A stretch of DNA of 64,000 nucleotides from Pseudomonas sp. Q11 (GTDB taxonomy: Bacteria; Pseudomonadota; Gammaproteobacteria; Pseudomonadales; Pseudomonadaceae): positions 1 to 64,000 of the forward strand of contig NZ_JAKNQY010000006.1 in the NCBI RefSeq assembly GCF_024494355.1, written 5' to 3'. Below the pieces are notes generated by a model that was given only the letters and a program-made list of their open reading frames with translations, did not search any database and had not been told where the DNA came from. Made by a program: the position numbers and the translations under genes. Positions 1 through 8,537 of this stretch are shown here, piece by piece. Numbering within the stretch: position 1 is the stretch's first letter; each line of letters begins with the position of its first letter.

Positions 1-330
1 GGTTTCGTGTGGTTCCAAGGTATCGTGAACGCCAGCAATCCACCGTGGGAGCAAAGCTTGCTCGCGAGGCGTCTGCACAGCCAACACTTCCCCAACTGAC
101 CCACCGCGATCGCAAGCAAGCTTTGCTCCCACAGGGTTTCGTGTGGTTCCAAGGTATCGTGAACGCCAGCAATCCACCGTGGGAGCAAAGCTTGCTCGCG
201 AGGCGTCTGCACAGCCAACACTTCCCCAACTGACCCACCGCGATCGCAAGCAAGCTTTGCTCCCACAGGGCTTCGCGAGGTTCCAAGGTATCGTGAACGG
301 CAGCGATCCGCTGTGGGAGCAACGCTTGCG
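1..330. repeat. Tandem 134-bp repeat carrying inverted REP elements
   Basis: A unit of 134 bp occurs at 1-134 and, almost unchanged, at 135-268. A diverged partial third copy runs from 269 to about 330. Each unit contains an inverted pair of REP cores, GTGGGAGCAAAGCTTGCTCG near 46-65 and its reverse near 111-134. The repeat lies just past the stop of the minus-strand ftrD gene, so it fills the gap after the iron operon. Open frames through it (for example 9-233 and 143-544) repeat the same peptide and are artefacts. The array may continue to the left of the window. Confidence 0.9.
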
Positions 331-338
331 CCGCGTGC

Positions 339-1694
339 TCACCATCCCCAGAACTGCAACCACCAGCCATATCCCACCAGGCCGTTGGCCAATACCAGGC
401 AGGCCATTGCGAGTAGCCGCCGGGGTGCATGTTCCAGGCGCTTGTAGCCCAACCATAGGCTCCAGGCGATTGCCGCAACCAGCAGCGCGGCCCGAGCCGG
501 TTGCACCCAGTCGAGCAACAACCCTTCATAGCGCAGCAGTTTGACCGTGGTGGCCGACAAGCCGAGGAACAACCCTGCACCGCCGAGGGGCGTCAGGGTG
601 ATGGCTAAGGGCCAACATTGTGCAGGATCGCCTGAGAGTCTTGCCGCCAGACGCATCAACAGCATCAGCGACGTGCCCAGCAGCAAGGCACTCGTGCCCA
701 AGTAGGCGACGATGCAAAAGCCATCGAGCCAACTGAAGCTGTCATTGAGTTGCGGATAGTGGGTCAGCAGCCACCAAGGAGCGTTGTCCTGCAACGGCCA
801 GAACAGCTCATGGACGACCAGCCATTGGGCCAGGCTCTGTTTCAAGGCAATGAACCAGGGGCTGACGGTCCACTGAAAGGCCCCCATGGCCAGGCCAATG
901 ACGCCGAACAATAACAAGCGCGCGTCCCAGGGCGAGAGGGTGGTTGCCGTTGAGTGAAGGATTTCCTGGTTGCTGGAGCGAGCAATCAGGCGCACCGCAT
1001 CGCGCTGGCCGCTGCAGCGACCACAGGCGTGGCAATCGGCGGCGCCGCGCATCCGGCGAATGTCCAGCAATGGCGCGCAATTGGGGGGAGGGCGGCGCGG
1101 CGCGGGGTTTTCCAGCCAGCGTTGTTCGTCCACCTGAAAGTGCACCGGTGCCAAGCGGGCGAGCAGGGCGAAGACGCCACTGACCGGACACAGGTAGCGG
1201 CACCACACCCGCTTGCCTCGGGCAAACAACAGGCCAACGATCACCGCTGCGACGGTCGAGCCTCCCAGGATCAGCAGCGCCGCCTGGGCATAGTCATAGA
1301 CGCTGATCAACTGCCCATAGATCGTGGTCACGCAGAATGCCAAGGTCGGCCAGCCGGCCCAACGTATCCCGCGCGGCACGCCCAGGCCTTTGCCATATTG
1401 GCTGGCCCATTCACTCAAGGCGCCTTCAGGACACAGCACGCCACACCAGAGCCGGCCAAACAACACGATCGACAGCAACACGAACGGCCACCAGATGCCC
1501 CAGAACAGAAACTGCGCGAGCAGCGTGAGGTTGTCGAACAGGCGAGCCTGGCTGCTGGGCAATGGCGACAGCGCCGGCACCACCAGCAGCACCGCATAGA
1601 GCAGCACTACCGCCCATTGCACGGCGCGAATGATTGCGCCGTGGCGGCGCATGCCATCACCCAGGCGTTGCAGCCAGGGGTTCAAGTCGGACAT
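339..1694 (-). CDS. ftrD: FtrD-like membrane polyferredoxin (4Fe-4S protein) of ferrous iron uptake
   Basis: Predicted 451-residue inner-membrane electron-transfer protein. It has several hydrophobic segments, two CxxxCP motifs (C84/C88 and C165/C169) and a CxxCxxC cluster at 221-227, typical of NapH/NosR/CcoG-like iron-sulfur proteins. As the last gene of a P19-cupredoxin-FTR1 set it matches FtrD of the Bordetella FtrABCD system, thought to accept electrons when Fe(II) is oxidised during uptake. The start at 1694 overlaps the end of ftrC by 13 nt; an upstream ATG at 1757 would add 21 residues inside ftrC. Family assignment is strong; the electron role is inferred from family. Confidence 0.87.
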   Translation of the reverse strand: MSDLNPWLQRLGDGMRRHGAIIRAVQWAVVLLYAVLLVVPALSPLPSSQARLFDNLTLLAQFLFWGIWWPFVLLSIVLFGRLWCGVLCPEGALSEWASQYGKGLGVPRGIRWAGWPTLAFCVTTIYGQLISVYDYAQAALLILGGSTVAAVIVGLLFARGKRVWCRYLCPVSGVFALLARLAPVHFQVDEQRWLENPAPRRPPPNCAPLLDIRRMRGAADCHACGRCSGQRDAVRLIARSSNQEILHSTATTLSPWDARLLLFGVIGLAMGAFQWTVSPWFIALKQSLAQWLVVHELFWPLQDNAPWWLLTHYPQLNDSFSWLDGFCIVAYLGTSALLLGTSLMLLMRLAARLSGDPAQCWPLAITLTPLGGAGLFLGLSATTVKLLRYEGLLLDWVQPARAALLVAAIAWSLWLGYKRLEHAPRRLLAMACLVLANGLVGYGWWLQFWGW

Positions 1695-2536
1695 GGCAGC
1701 GTTTGCGTTTTGCGTGGGCGTAGCCAGCCGGCGACCAACAGCCAGTAGCCAAGCCACCCCAACAAAGTCATGGCACTGGGACTGGCTCGATACCCGGTGA
1801 AATCCGCCAGGAAACCACCCAGGCCATGGCCGTCATCCAGTACCGCGCTGCTGTCCCAGAGCGCGTCGCCGATCCCGTGATAGACCACTTCGGGCCAGTC
1901 CATCGCGAGCAGCTGTCCGCTGATCCGTTCGATGGCGCTGACCAGCAACGCCGCTCCCAACAGCAACAGAATGGTTTCGCTGATGGCAAAGAAACGCGGC
2001 CATGAGATGAACCGTCGACTGCCGTGCAGCAGGGAGATGGTCAGCAGCGCCAGCAGCAGACCGGCTACCGCGCCCACCGCGAACAAGCCCAGTGGCGCCC
2101 CTTGCAGACGCGCACCCGCGCCATACAGGAAGACCACGGTTTCACTGCCTTCGCGGCTGACAGCCAGCAGCGCCAACACCATCAGCCCCCATCCACCCTG
2201 GCGGCTCAAGCGATGGTCGGCGTGACGCGTCAGATCCTGTTTCAGCGTCCCGGCGTTTCGGTGCATCCAGCCGACCAGTTGCACGATCAGCAGACTGGCG
2301 ACCAGCGCCAATGAAGCCTGGAACCATTCATTGGCCGCGCCGCTCATGGCTTCGCCGGCCAACAGAATCAGACCGGCCAATACGCCCGACAGCAGCAAAC
2401 CCAGGGCCACGCCAGCCCACACGAACCGCAGCAACTGGCTGGCCTGTTGCTGCCGGCTGACCCAGGCCTGGAGTATGCCGATTACCAACAGCGCCTCGAC
2501 GCTTTCGCGCCAGACAATAAACATGGATTGAGTCAT
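1682..2536 (-). CDS. ftrC: FtrC-like FTR1-family iron permease
   Basis: A 284-residue polytopic membrane protein of the OFeT/FTR1 family that moves iron across the inner membrane. Both hallmark RExxE iron-binding motifs are visible: RESVE at residues 10-14 in the first helix and REGSE in a central helix. The start is fixed at 2536 by a strong ribosome binding site (reverse complement of CACCTCCT at 2542-2549); a longer open frame to 2704 is antisense-like. It lies between ftrB (22-nt gap) and ftrD (overlap), so the four genes are probably one transcript. Confidence 0.92.
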   Translation of the reverse strand: MTQSMFIVWRESVEALLVIGILQAWVSRQQQASQLLRFVWAGVALGLLLSGVLAGLILLAGEAMSGAANEWFQASLALVASLLIVQLVGWMHRNAGTLKQDLTRHADHRLSRQGGWGLMVLALLAVSREGSETVVFLYGAGARLQGAPLGLFAVGAVAGLLLALLTISLLHGSRRFISWPRFFAISETILLLLGAALLVSAIERISGQLLAMDWPEVVYHGIGDALWDSSAVLDDGHGLGGFLADFTGYRASPSAMTLLGWLGYWLLVAGWLRPRKTQTLPCPT

Positions 2537-2558
2537 GCAAACACCTCCTGTTCGCCGA

Positions 2559-2915
2559 CTACTGGGCGAGGATGCCGCCCTCGGGCAGTTGCGGATTGAA
2601 TTCATCGAAAAATGGATAGTGCCCGGGACGTAGCGGGTGAATGACGACAAAAGTCGTGACGCCGGGCGACAGGACCTTTTCGACCCGCAGCGGCGTGCTT
2701 TCAAATTCCGCCGGACCCTGACCGACGTTTTTCAGCACGATCTTGAAGCGCTGCCCAGCCGGCACTTCCAGCAGCGGCGGGGTGAAATGCCCGTCGCGCA
2801 TGCTCAACTCGTAAGTCAGCAGTTGGCCATGGGCGATGGAAGGCAGCAGCAAGCCGGCCAGCATCCACCCGGCCAGCTGTCGCGGTGTTCGGCTCGTTGA
2901 GCGACGCATCCTCAA
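2559..2915 (-). CDS. ftrB: FtrB-like periplasmic cupredoxin
   Basis: A 118-residue secreted protein with a signal peptide ending near residue 30, followed by a single cupredoxin-like beta domain. It has no cysteine, so it lacks the usual type-1 copper ligand; Asp/His near 41-43 and the HPLRPGHYPFF region near 93-103 could bind copper, in line with the non-blue copper proposed for FtrB. Its start overlaps the ftrA stop by 4 nt (ATGA), showing translational coupling. In Bordetella the partner oxidises Fe(II) delivered by FtrA before passage through FtrC. Confidence 0.85.
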   Translation of the reverse strand: MRMRRSTSRTPRQLAGWMLAGLLLPSIAHGQLLTYELSMRDGHFTPPLLEVPAGQRFKIVLKNVGQGPAEFESTPLRVEKVLSPGVTTFVVIHPLRPGHYPFFDEFNPQLPEGGILAQ

Positions 2916-3442
2916 TACCCGCCTTTTTTGCCTATCCCGGCGTAGACGAATTCGTAATGCAGTTCACAGCGTTCGAACCACGGCGCCACGCCGGTTTCCT
3001 TGTCGGTATGTCGGCCGAGGGAACCATGGCCGCCTGGCGGCAGAACGGTGAAGGTCACTTGGTATTTGCCGGGGCCCAGCAGCTTCACGTTGTCGCCATA
3101 ATGCGGCCCGTCATTGGCCACCATGGCGTGAAAGTCGCCCTTGAGCGGGGTGTCGTTGCCCTGCTTTTTCAGTTGGAACGACACGTTGAGGTAGGGCACG
3201 AAGCTGCCTTCCTGAAAACCCTGCTGGTTGTCTGCCGTGGCGCGGATATCGGCCTCCAGGTGAACGTCGGAATCGGCGGTTGGGCGCATCATGCCGGCCG
3301 GGGCCATTTCGATCGGTTGCAGGTACACCGCGCCGACCTCCAGGCCCGGGCACATTTGCGGTTCACCAATGGGATATTCCTTGGCCTGGGACAGGGGGGC
3401 GAGAAACAGAAGGGCGAGAGACAGCGGAGCAAGCGTGCGCAT
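2912..3442 (-). CDS. ftrA: FtrA/P19-family periplasmic iron-binding protein
   Basis: First gene of the operon; 176 residues with a clear signal peptide cleaved after about residue 20. It belongs to the P19/Tpd family, dimeric periplasmic proteins that bind iron and copper. Likely ligands are visible: H61 and E63 in DVHLEADI, H105 and M107 in FHAM, H114 and H145. It presumably captures ferrous iron and hands it to FtrB and FtrC. A Fur-like box lies about 55 bp upstream, so the operon should be induced by iron shortage. Confidence 0.9.
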   Translation of the reverse strand: MRTLAPLSLALLFLAPLSQAKEYPIGEPQMCPGLEVGAVYLQPIEMAPAGMMRPTADSDVHLEADIRATADNQQGFQEGSFVPYLNVSFQLKKQGNDTPLKGDFHAMVANDGPHYGDNVKLLGPGKYQVTFTVLPPGGHGSLGRHTDKETGVAPWFERCELHYEFVYAGIGKKGGY

Positions 3443-3495
3443 GTGAAGACTTCCTGAGGACTAAGGGATGGCCGAGTCTAGGAAGCTTTGCTGCG

Positions 3496-3514
3496 AATAA
3501 TAATGATTCTTGTC
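3496..3514 (-). promoter_or_regulatory. Putative Fur box upstream of ftrABCD
   Basis: The 19 bp starting AATAATAATGATT match the classical GATAATGATAATCATTATC Fur consensus at 13 of 19 positions by hand alignment. The site lies 54 bp upstream of the ftrA start in an AT-rich patch that contrasts with the GC-rich surroundings. Iron repression is expected for a P19/FTR1 system. A weaker effect on the divergent gene at 3645 is possible but not indicated. Confidence 0.6.
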
Positions 3515-3644
3515 AATTTTCAGGGCAATTTTACCCACCGTGAGCACCGCTACAGTCATGCAGGCTGTTCTTGACCGATATCAAGGGCACCTTGGCCCTG
3601 GCACGGTAGGGTACGGGTACACCCATCGGCTAAACGGGGTCGTC

Positions 3645-3878
3645 ATGGCAAAGCCTTTTCCCATCAGTCCGAAACATCCCGAGCGCATTTGCTGGGGCTG
3701 CGACCGCTATTGTCCGGCCAGCGCGTTGGCGTGTGGCAACGGCGCTGATCGAACGATGCACCCGGCCGAAATGATTGGGGAGGATTGGTACCTGCATGGT
3801 GATTGGGGGGTGGAGCTGGCTGACACGGCGGACAAGGCACCGGTTGAAAGCCCCAATCACGCTGTCGAAATGAAGTAA
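3645..3878 (+). CDS. DUF3079 domain protein
   Basis: A 77-residue soluble protein recognised as the DUF3079 family by its N-terminal block, KPFPISPKHPERICWGCDRY, followed by CPASALACGNG. Cysteines in CWGCDRYC and again in ACGNG suggest a small metal or Fe-S site, but no function is established. The family proteins begin at this MAKPF start, so the longer open frame from 3510 is not used. The 20-odd residue tail after GDWGV is variable. It stands alone between ftrA and rlhA. Confidence 0.8.
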   Translation: MAKPFPISPKHPERICWGCDRYCPASALACGNGADRTMHPAEMIGEDWYLHGDWGVELADTADKAPVESPNHAVEMK

Positions 3879-3880
3879 AC

Positions 3881-4063
3881 CTGTGGCGAGGGGATTTATC
3901 CCCGCTGGGCTGCGCAGCGCCCCCATGAAAGCATCGGAAAAGCCAATCCCCGGTTTGCTGATCCACCGTTATCACGAGCAGACTCGCTCCTACACGGGTT
4001 GCAAAATGGTCACAAGATCGGTGACCACCCCCAATCCCCTGTGGGAGCGAGCCTGCTCGCGAT
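3881..4063. repeat. Two REP-type elements
   Basis: The gap between DUF3079 and rlhA holds one element of the TGTGGCGAGGGGATTTATCC family at 3881-3918 and one of the GTGGGAGCGAGCCTGCTCGC family at 4041-4063. Both recur elsewhere in this window. No coding potential is seen between them. Confidence 0.75.
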
Positions 4064-4066
4064 TGC

Positions 4067-6067
4067 TTAATGCGGCGCGCGAGGGATCGTCTTGAGCAGG
4101 TCTTCCGGGCTGATGTGACCGACGATTGGCTCCGCGCTGCTGCCCGGCAATGGCAGGCCGAGGATGTGCCCCTTGATCTTGCCCACCACATGCATCTCGC
4201 AGGGTTTGCAGTCGAACTTCAGCGTCAGCACCTCGTCACCATGGATCAACTGCATCGGCGCAACCTTGGTGCGCACGCCGGTGACGCCCTTGGCCTGCTT
4301 GGGGCAGAGGTTGAACGAAAAGCGCAGACAGTGCTTGGTGATCATCACCGGTACTTCACCGGTTTCTTCGTGGGCCTCGAACGCTGCGTCGATCAGTTTC
4401 ACACCGTGGCGATGATAAAAATCCCGGGCCTTCTGGTTGTAGACGTTGGCCAGGAACGACAGGTGCGACTCCGGGTACACCGGCGGCGGAGTGGTCTCGG
4501 CCTTGCGCCCCCCTCGGGGATGGGCCTCGACGCGGGCGACGGTCAGGGCTTCGATGACCTCGCGGCGCAATGCCTTGAGCTGTGAGTTGGGAATGAAATA
4601 CGCCTGTGGCGCATCCAGCTCAATGGCGGTGGCGTGGTACTCGGTGGTGCCCAGTTGGCCGAGCAGGTCGTGCAGTTGCTCCAGCGCCTGTTCCGGCTTG
4701 TTCGCCAATCCGAATGGCCCGTCCAGGCTGACGCTGGCGCTGACGCCTTCTTCGCTGGTGGCGGTCAGGTCCAGGCGCTCTTCGCGCAGGCGTGCGACCC
4801 AGGCCAGGCCCACCCGGCGCTCGGCGGAGGTCTTGAGCAGGGCTTGCTGCCAGTTGTGGTCCAGGTTGCGGCTCAGTGGATGATTGGGGCGCAACGCGTG
4901 CAACCCTGCCGGCATTTCATTGGGCTCGACGCGGTAGCGGTAACGCTTCAGGCCATCTTCCTCGAACTCGCCCCTGGGCTCGGCGATGTTGGCGCGAAAG
5001 CCCACCACTTCACGCTTGACCAGCACGTTGAGGCCATCGCCGTTGGACAGCGGATCAAAGGTCACGACTTGCAGGTCGCGCTTGCCGACTTTCTCCACCA
5101 CGCCCACCGGCACGCCGGTAAAGGTCGGGGAATCGAAGGCGCCGATGTCGATCTTGCGGTCGCTGACGAAGTAGTCGGTGCTGCCGCGATGGAACGTCTT
5201 CTCCGGGTCGGGCAGGAAGAAGTGCGCGGTGCGACCGCTGGAAGCGCGGGCCAGGTCCGGACGGTTTTCGAGGACATCGTCCAGGCGCTGGCGGTAGTAG
5301 GCAGTGATGTTCTTCACATAGCCCATGTCCTTGTAGCGTCCTTCGATCTTGAACGAACGCACGCCGGCTTCCACCAGGGCACGGATGTTGGCGCTCTGGT
5401 TGTTGTCCTTCATCGACAGCAGGTGCTTCTCATAGGCAACCACCCGGCCCTGGTCATCCTTGAGGGTGTAGGGCAGGCGGCAAGCCTGGGAGCAATCGCC
5501 ACGGTTGGCGCTACGGCCGTTCTGGGCGTGGGAGATGTTGCACTGGCCGGAAAACGCCACGCACAGCGCGCCGTGGATAAAGAATTCGATGGCCGCGTCG
5601 GTCTCGTCGGCGATTGCGCGGATTTCCTGCAGGTTCAACTCCCGTGCCAATACCAGTTGGGAGAAGCCAGCCTGATCAAGGAACTTCGCCCGTGGCAGCG
5701 TGCGGATGTCGGTCTGAGTGCTGGCGTGCAGTTCGATCGGCGGGATGTCCAGCTCCATCACCCCCAGGTCCTGGACGATCAACGCATCGACACCCGCATC
5801 GTACAACTGGTGGATCAACTGGCGAGCCGGCTCCAGTTCGTTGTCATGCAAGATGGTGTTGATCGTGGTGAACACCCGGGCGTGGTAGCGATGGGCGAAC
5901 TCCACCAGCCGGGCGATATCGCTCACCTCGTTGCAGGCGTTGTGACGCGCGCCGAAACTCGGGCCACCGATGTACACGGCGTCGGCGCCATGCAGGATGG
6001 CCTCGCGGGCGATGGTCACGTCGCGGGCGGGGCTGAGCAATTCCAGATGATGTTTGGGCAAGGACAT
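4067..6067 (-). CDS. rlhA: 23S rRNA 5-hydroxycytidine C2501 synthase (U32 peptidase family)
   Basis: A 666-residue protein that matches E. coli RlhA (YdcP, about 650 residues) closely along its whole length, for example HGADAVYIGGP near 26-36, RSANRGDCSQACRLPYTL near 185-202 and the C-terminal TLKFDCKPCEMHV block. RlhA hydroxylates C2501 of 23S rRNA. The U32 cysteines are present (C169, C176, C192, C196), as is the DUF3656 C-terminal region. The start MSLPKHHLELLSPARD fits the family. It is monocistronic, with REPs just past its end. Confidence 0.93.
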   Translation of the reverse strand: MSLPKHHLELLSPARDVTIAREAILHGADAVYIGGPSFGARHNACNEVSDIARLVEFAHRYHARVFTTINTILHDNELEPARQLIHQLYDAGVDALIVQDLGVMELDIPPIELHASTQTDIRTLPRAKFLDQAGFSQLVLARELNLQEIRAIADETDAAIEFFIHGALCVAFSGQCNISHAQNGRSANRGDCSQACRLPYTLKDDQGRVVAYEKHLLSMKDNNQSANIRALVEAGVRSFKIEGRYKDMGYVKNITAYYRQRLDDVLENRPDLARASSGRTAHFFLPDPEKTFHRGSTDYFVSDRKIDIGAFDSPTFTGVPVGVVEKVGKRDLQVVTFDPLSNGDGLNVLVKREVVGFRANIAEPRGEFEEDGLKRYRYRVEPNEMPAGLHALRPNHPLSRNLDHNWQQALLKTSAERRVGLAWVARLREERLDLTATSEEGVSASVSLDGPFGLANKPEQALEQLHDLLGQLGTTEYHATAIELDAPQAYFIPNSQLKALRREVIEALTVARVEAHPRGGRKAETTPPPVYPESHLSFLANVYNQKARDFYHRHGVKLIDAAFEAHEETGEVPVMITKHCLRFSFNLCPKQAKGVTGVRTKVAPMQLIHGDEVLTLKFDCKPCEMHVVGKIKGHILGLPLPGSSAEPIVGHISPEDLLKTIPRAPH

Positions 6068-6184
6068 GTTTTTTTATCAGGCTGATCACGGTCGAAGCGC
6101 GCATTGTAGCCGCCAGGGGGCCGGCAGGCACCTGCGGACTTGGATTTGCCCGATATGACCGATATGTGGCTTCGCTCCGTGGGG

Positions 6185-7753
6185 TCACCCCGGCGAAGCA
6201 TCAGGGCTGCACCAGCGGTTTCTCCCGGTGTTTTTTGCCAGATACAGGAAGGCATCAGCGGCCTTGATCAGCATGGCCGGGGTCACGTCCTCGGTGCTCG
6301 GCCGGCAGGTGGTGAGGCCCGCGCTGGCCGTGACCAGGCCCAATGGATGGTCGCCATGCTCGATGTTCAGCGCCCTGATGGACTCCAGGATTTCTTGTGC
6401 GATCCTGGCCGCACCCGCGCTGTGGGTGTCGGGCAACAAAATGGTGAATTCTTCACCACCGTAGCGCACCGCCAGGTCACCGGGTCGCTTGATCGCTTGC
6501 TGGATCGCTCCCGCGGTCGCGCGCAGACAGTCGTCCCCGGCAGCATGTCCGTATTTGTCGTTGTAGCGTTTGAAGTAATCGACATCAAGCATGATCAGGG
6601 CCAAAGAAGTGTCTTGGCGCCTGGCCCGGCGAATCTCATCGGCCAATGCAATGTCCAGCCGCCTGCGGTTGCCCAAGCCGGTCAGGCCGTCGGTCAGCGC
6701 CATATCCCGCATGGTTTGGTGGGCGCTGCGAATCTGTTTCTCCATGATCATTCTGTAGCGCAACTGGCTTAACACAATCAGCCCGAAGCCTGCGAGTATC
6801 ACGATCAGGAACACCAGTACGAAGCCGGTCTTGAGCAGGTCGTGGCGCCAGGGGGCGATGATGGATTCGCGAGACAATCCGGCTTCGACCACTAGCGGAT
6901 AAGTGGTCAAGGCTCGGTAGCCGTAAACGCGTTCAGTGTCGTCGACGACGGCCCTGGCCTCGGCGACCCCCTGATTGGAGTGGGGCAAGTGGTCACGGAA
7001 GATCACGCTATTGGCCAGGCTCTTGCCGACCACCGAGGCGACGAAGGGCCGCCGGACCAGAATGGTGCCATCTCGCAGGGCCAGGACCAGAGCGCCCTTG
7101 TCGTCGATCTTGAAGTCGCCATAGTAGTCCACGAAATAGCTGACCTTGACCGTGCCCAGCAGCACACCGGCAAACGAGCCGTCAGGATTGTTCAGGCGGC
7201 GGGAGACGGGGATGATCAGGTCGTTGGTGGATCGGCTCCTGATCACCTCGCCGATTCGCACGTTTCGATCCTCGTGGGTGCGGTGATACTGGAAGTACTC
7301 GCGGTCGGCATTGTTCGCCAATTCGGGGGTCACTTCCTTGTCCGTCACTATCCACTTTCCGTCGGGGCCGTAGATAAACAACCCGTGTAACTGCGGCATG
7401 ATGGCCGACTGCTGCACCAGCAGTTTATGGATGCGCGGGATGTCGATGTTCTGCAGGCCATCGCCTTCCACTCGCTCACTGAGCGCGGCAGTCACCACGT
7501 CCACTTGCCGGATGGTGTCTTCGGCGTGCTGGGCGGTCGCCCGCACCAGGTTCGTCACCGAGTCGCGGGCGGAGGCAAAGGCTGCGCGATAGTCACGCCA
7601 TGTTCTCCAGCCTTCAACGGCCAGGAATACCATCACCACCACGAGCATGAAACTGATGGTGAGCCGCAATGCAGCTCCGGCCCGCGCTACCTGAGGGGGA
7701 AAGGATTCGTCAGCACTCTCATTCTTTAGTCGCGGCCGTTTGCGTCCGAGCAT
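6185..7753 (-). CDS. Membrane diguanylate cyclase with dCache sensor domain
   Basis: About 522 residues: TM helix near 31-48, a large periplasmic double-Cache-like domain (about 55-300), TM helix near 309-330, then a GGDEF domain (350-510). The catalytic motif is GGEEF at 432-436 and an inhibitory I-site RPGD lies at 423-426, so the protein should make c-di-GMP with product inhibition. The second ATG (7753) is chosen because the AAGGAA ribosome site is 7 nt upstream of it but abuts the ATG at 7759. The ligand is unknown. It is likely monocistronic. Confidence 0.9.
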   Translation of the reverse strand: MLGRKRPRLKNESADESFPPQVARAGAALRLTISFMLVVVMVFLAVEGWRTWRDYRAAFASARDSVTNLVRATAQHAEDTIRQVDVVTAALSERVEGDGLQNIDIPRIHKLLVQQSAIMPQLHGLFIYGPDGKWIVTDKEVTPELANNADREYFQYHRTHEDRNVRIGEVIRSRSTNDLIIPVSRRLNNPDGSFAGVLLGTVKVSYFVDYYGDFKIDDKGALVLALRDGTILVRRPFVASVVGKSLANSVIFRDHLPHSNQGVAEARAVVDDTERVYGYRALTTYPLVVEAGLSRESIIAPWRHDLLKTGFVLVFLIVILAGFGLIVLSQLRYRMIMEKQIRSAHQTMRDMALTDGLTGLGNRRRLDIALADEIRRARRQDTSLALIMLDVDYFKRYNDKYGHAAGDDCLRATAGAIQQAIKRPGDLAVRYGGEEFTILLPDTHSAGAARIAQEILESIRALNIEHGDHPLGLVTASAGLTTCRPSTEDVTPAMLIKAADAFLYLAKNTGRNRWCSPDASPG

Positions 7754-7906
7754 TAACATTTCCTTCTACAGCACGACTGCGCCTTAATTAGGGCGCAGGC
7801 TACTTTATTCGACAACAGCACGTTAGCTGATGGATTCGAAGCAGTCACAGATCGCGACAGTATGGTTGATATAAAAGGCATCACCCAAAGCGCCTTTCAA
7901 AAAAGC

Positions 7907-7930
7907 TGTACAAATAATACTTCATGTACA
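7907..7930 (+). promoter_or_regulatory. LitR/PplR-type operator TGTACA-N12-TGTACA (plus-strand operon)
   Basis: TGTACA occurs at 7907-7912 and 7925-7930 with exactly 12 bp between. This is the form I recall for binding sites of P. putida PplR1, a class II LitR (MerR family, light and adenosyl-B12 responsive). The hexamer ACTATT follows directly, so the first TGTACA could be a -35 and ACTATT a -10 with an 18-bp spacer; a repressor here would cover the promoter. The gene starts 41 bp downstream. The same layout precedes the minus-strand operon at 14388-14411. Confidence 0.75.
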
Positions 7931-7970
7931 ACTATTGAGCGACCTTCGGCAATCCAGTGATGCTTTTTCA

Positions 7971-8537
7971 ATGGTTAGGTCGTTTGCGTTCAAAAAAAGC
8001 CTGAGCCGGTTCATGACCTGCGTTTTGCTGCTTTACGCCAGCCAGGCTCTGTGCGACTGGCGCACGGTACTGCCTGACGCCCGTCTGGTGGGGCAGGCTG
8101 ATTATTCCTGGTACGGGTTCGATCTCTACCAGGCCAGGTTATGGAGTTCGGCTTCGCAACCCAGCCTGGAAACACCGCTGGCACTTGAGCTGAATTACCG
8201 CCGCACGATCAGCAAGCAAACACTGGTGCAAGCGAGCATCGAGGAGATGCGCCGTATCGCGGGTAAAACCCTGGACCCCGTACGGCTCGACAGTTGGACC
8301 GATGACATGCGGCGCTCCTTCGTCGACGTCAGGCCAGGCAGTCAAATCACCGGGCTTTACCTGCCTGGCAAGGGTTGCCGCTTTTATGTTGATGGGCGCT
8401 TGACCCATGAAGTCGCCGACCCATCGTTCGCTCGAAATTTCTTCGCCATCTGGCTCGATCCCCGCACTCGGCACCCGGAGTTGCGGCAACAGCTGCTGGG
8501 GCTCAATAACACGCGCGTGGAGGGAAAAACACCATGA
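7971..8537 (+). CDS. Chalcone isomerase-like periplasmic protein
   Basis: About 188 residues with a signal peptide (basic KKSLSRF then MTCVLLLYASQALC) and the fold signature of the bacterial chalcone-isomerase-like family (WYGFDLYQARLW, and a C-terminal FFAIWLDPRT). No isomerase activity is established for these bacterial members. Possible starts are 7935, 7971 and 8013; 7971 gives a normal signal peptide with a positive n-region, while 8013 gives 174 residues without it. It overlaps the next gene by 4 nt and is first in the operon behind the 7907 operator. Homologues often sit in operons with the Cfa/DUF1365 set found on the opposite strand. Confidence 0.8.
   Translation: MVRSFAFKKSLSRFMTCVLLLYASQALCDWRTVLPDARLVGQADYSWYGFDLYQARLWSSASQPSLETPLALELNYRRTISKQTLVQASIEEMRRIAGKTLDPVRLDSWTDDMRRSFVDVRPGSQITGLYLPGKGCRFYVDGRLTHEVADPSFARNFFAIWLDPRTRHPELRQQLLGLNNTRVEGKTP

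Noticed and set aside
9..544. Two overlapping plus-strand frames (74 and 133 codons) with the same peptide
   Set aside because: They translate the tandem REP repeat and the end of ftrD in antisense.
4634..6085. 483-codon open frame on plus
   Set aside because: Exact antisense of rlhA; high-GC third positions keep the opposite frame open. No family pattern.
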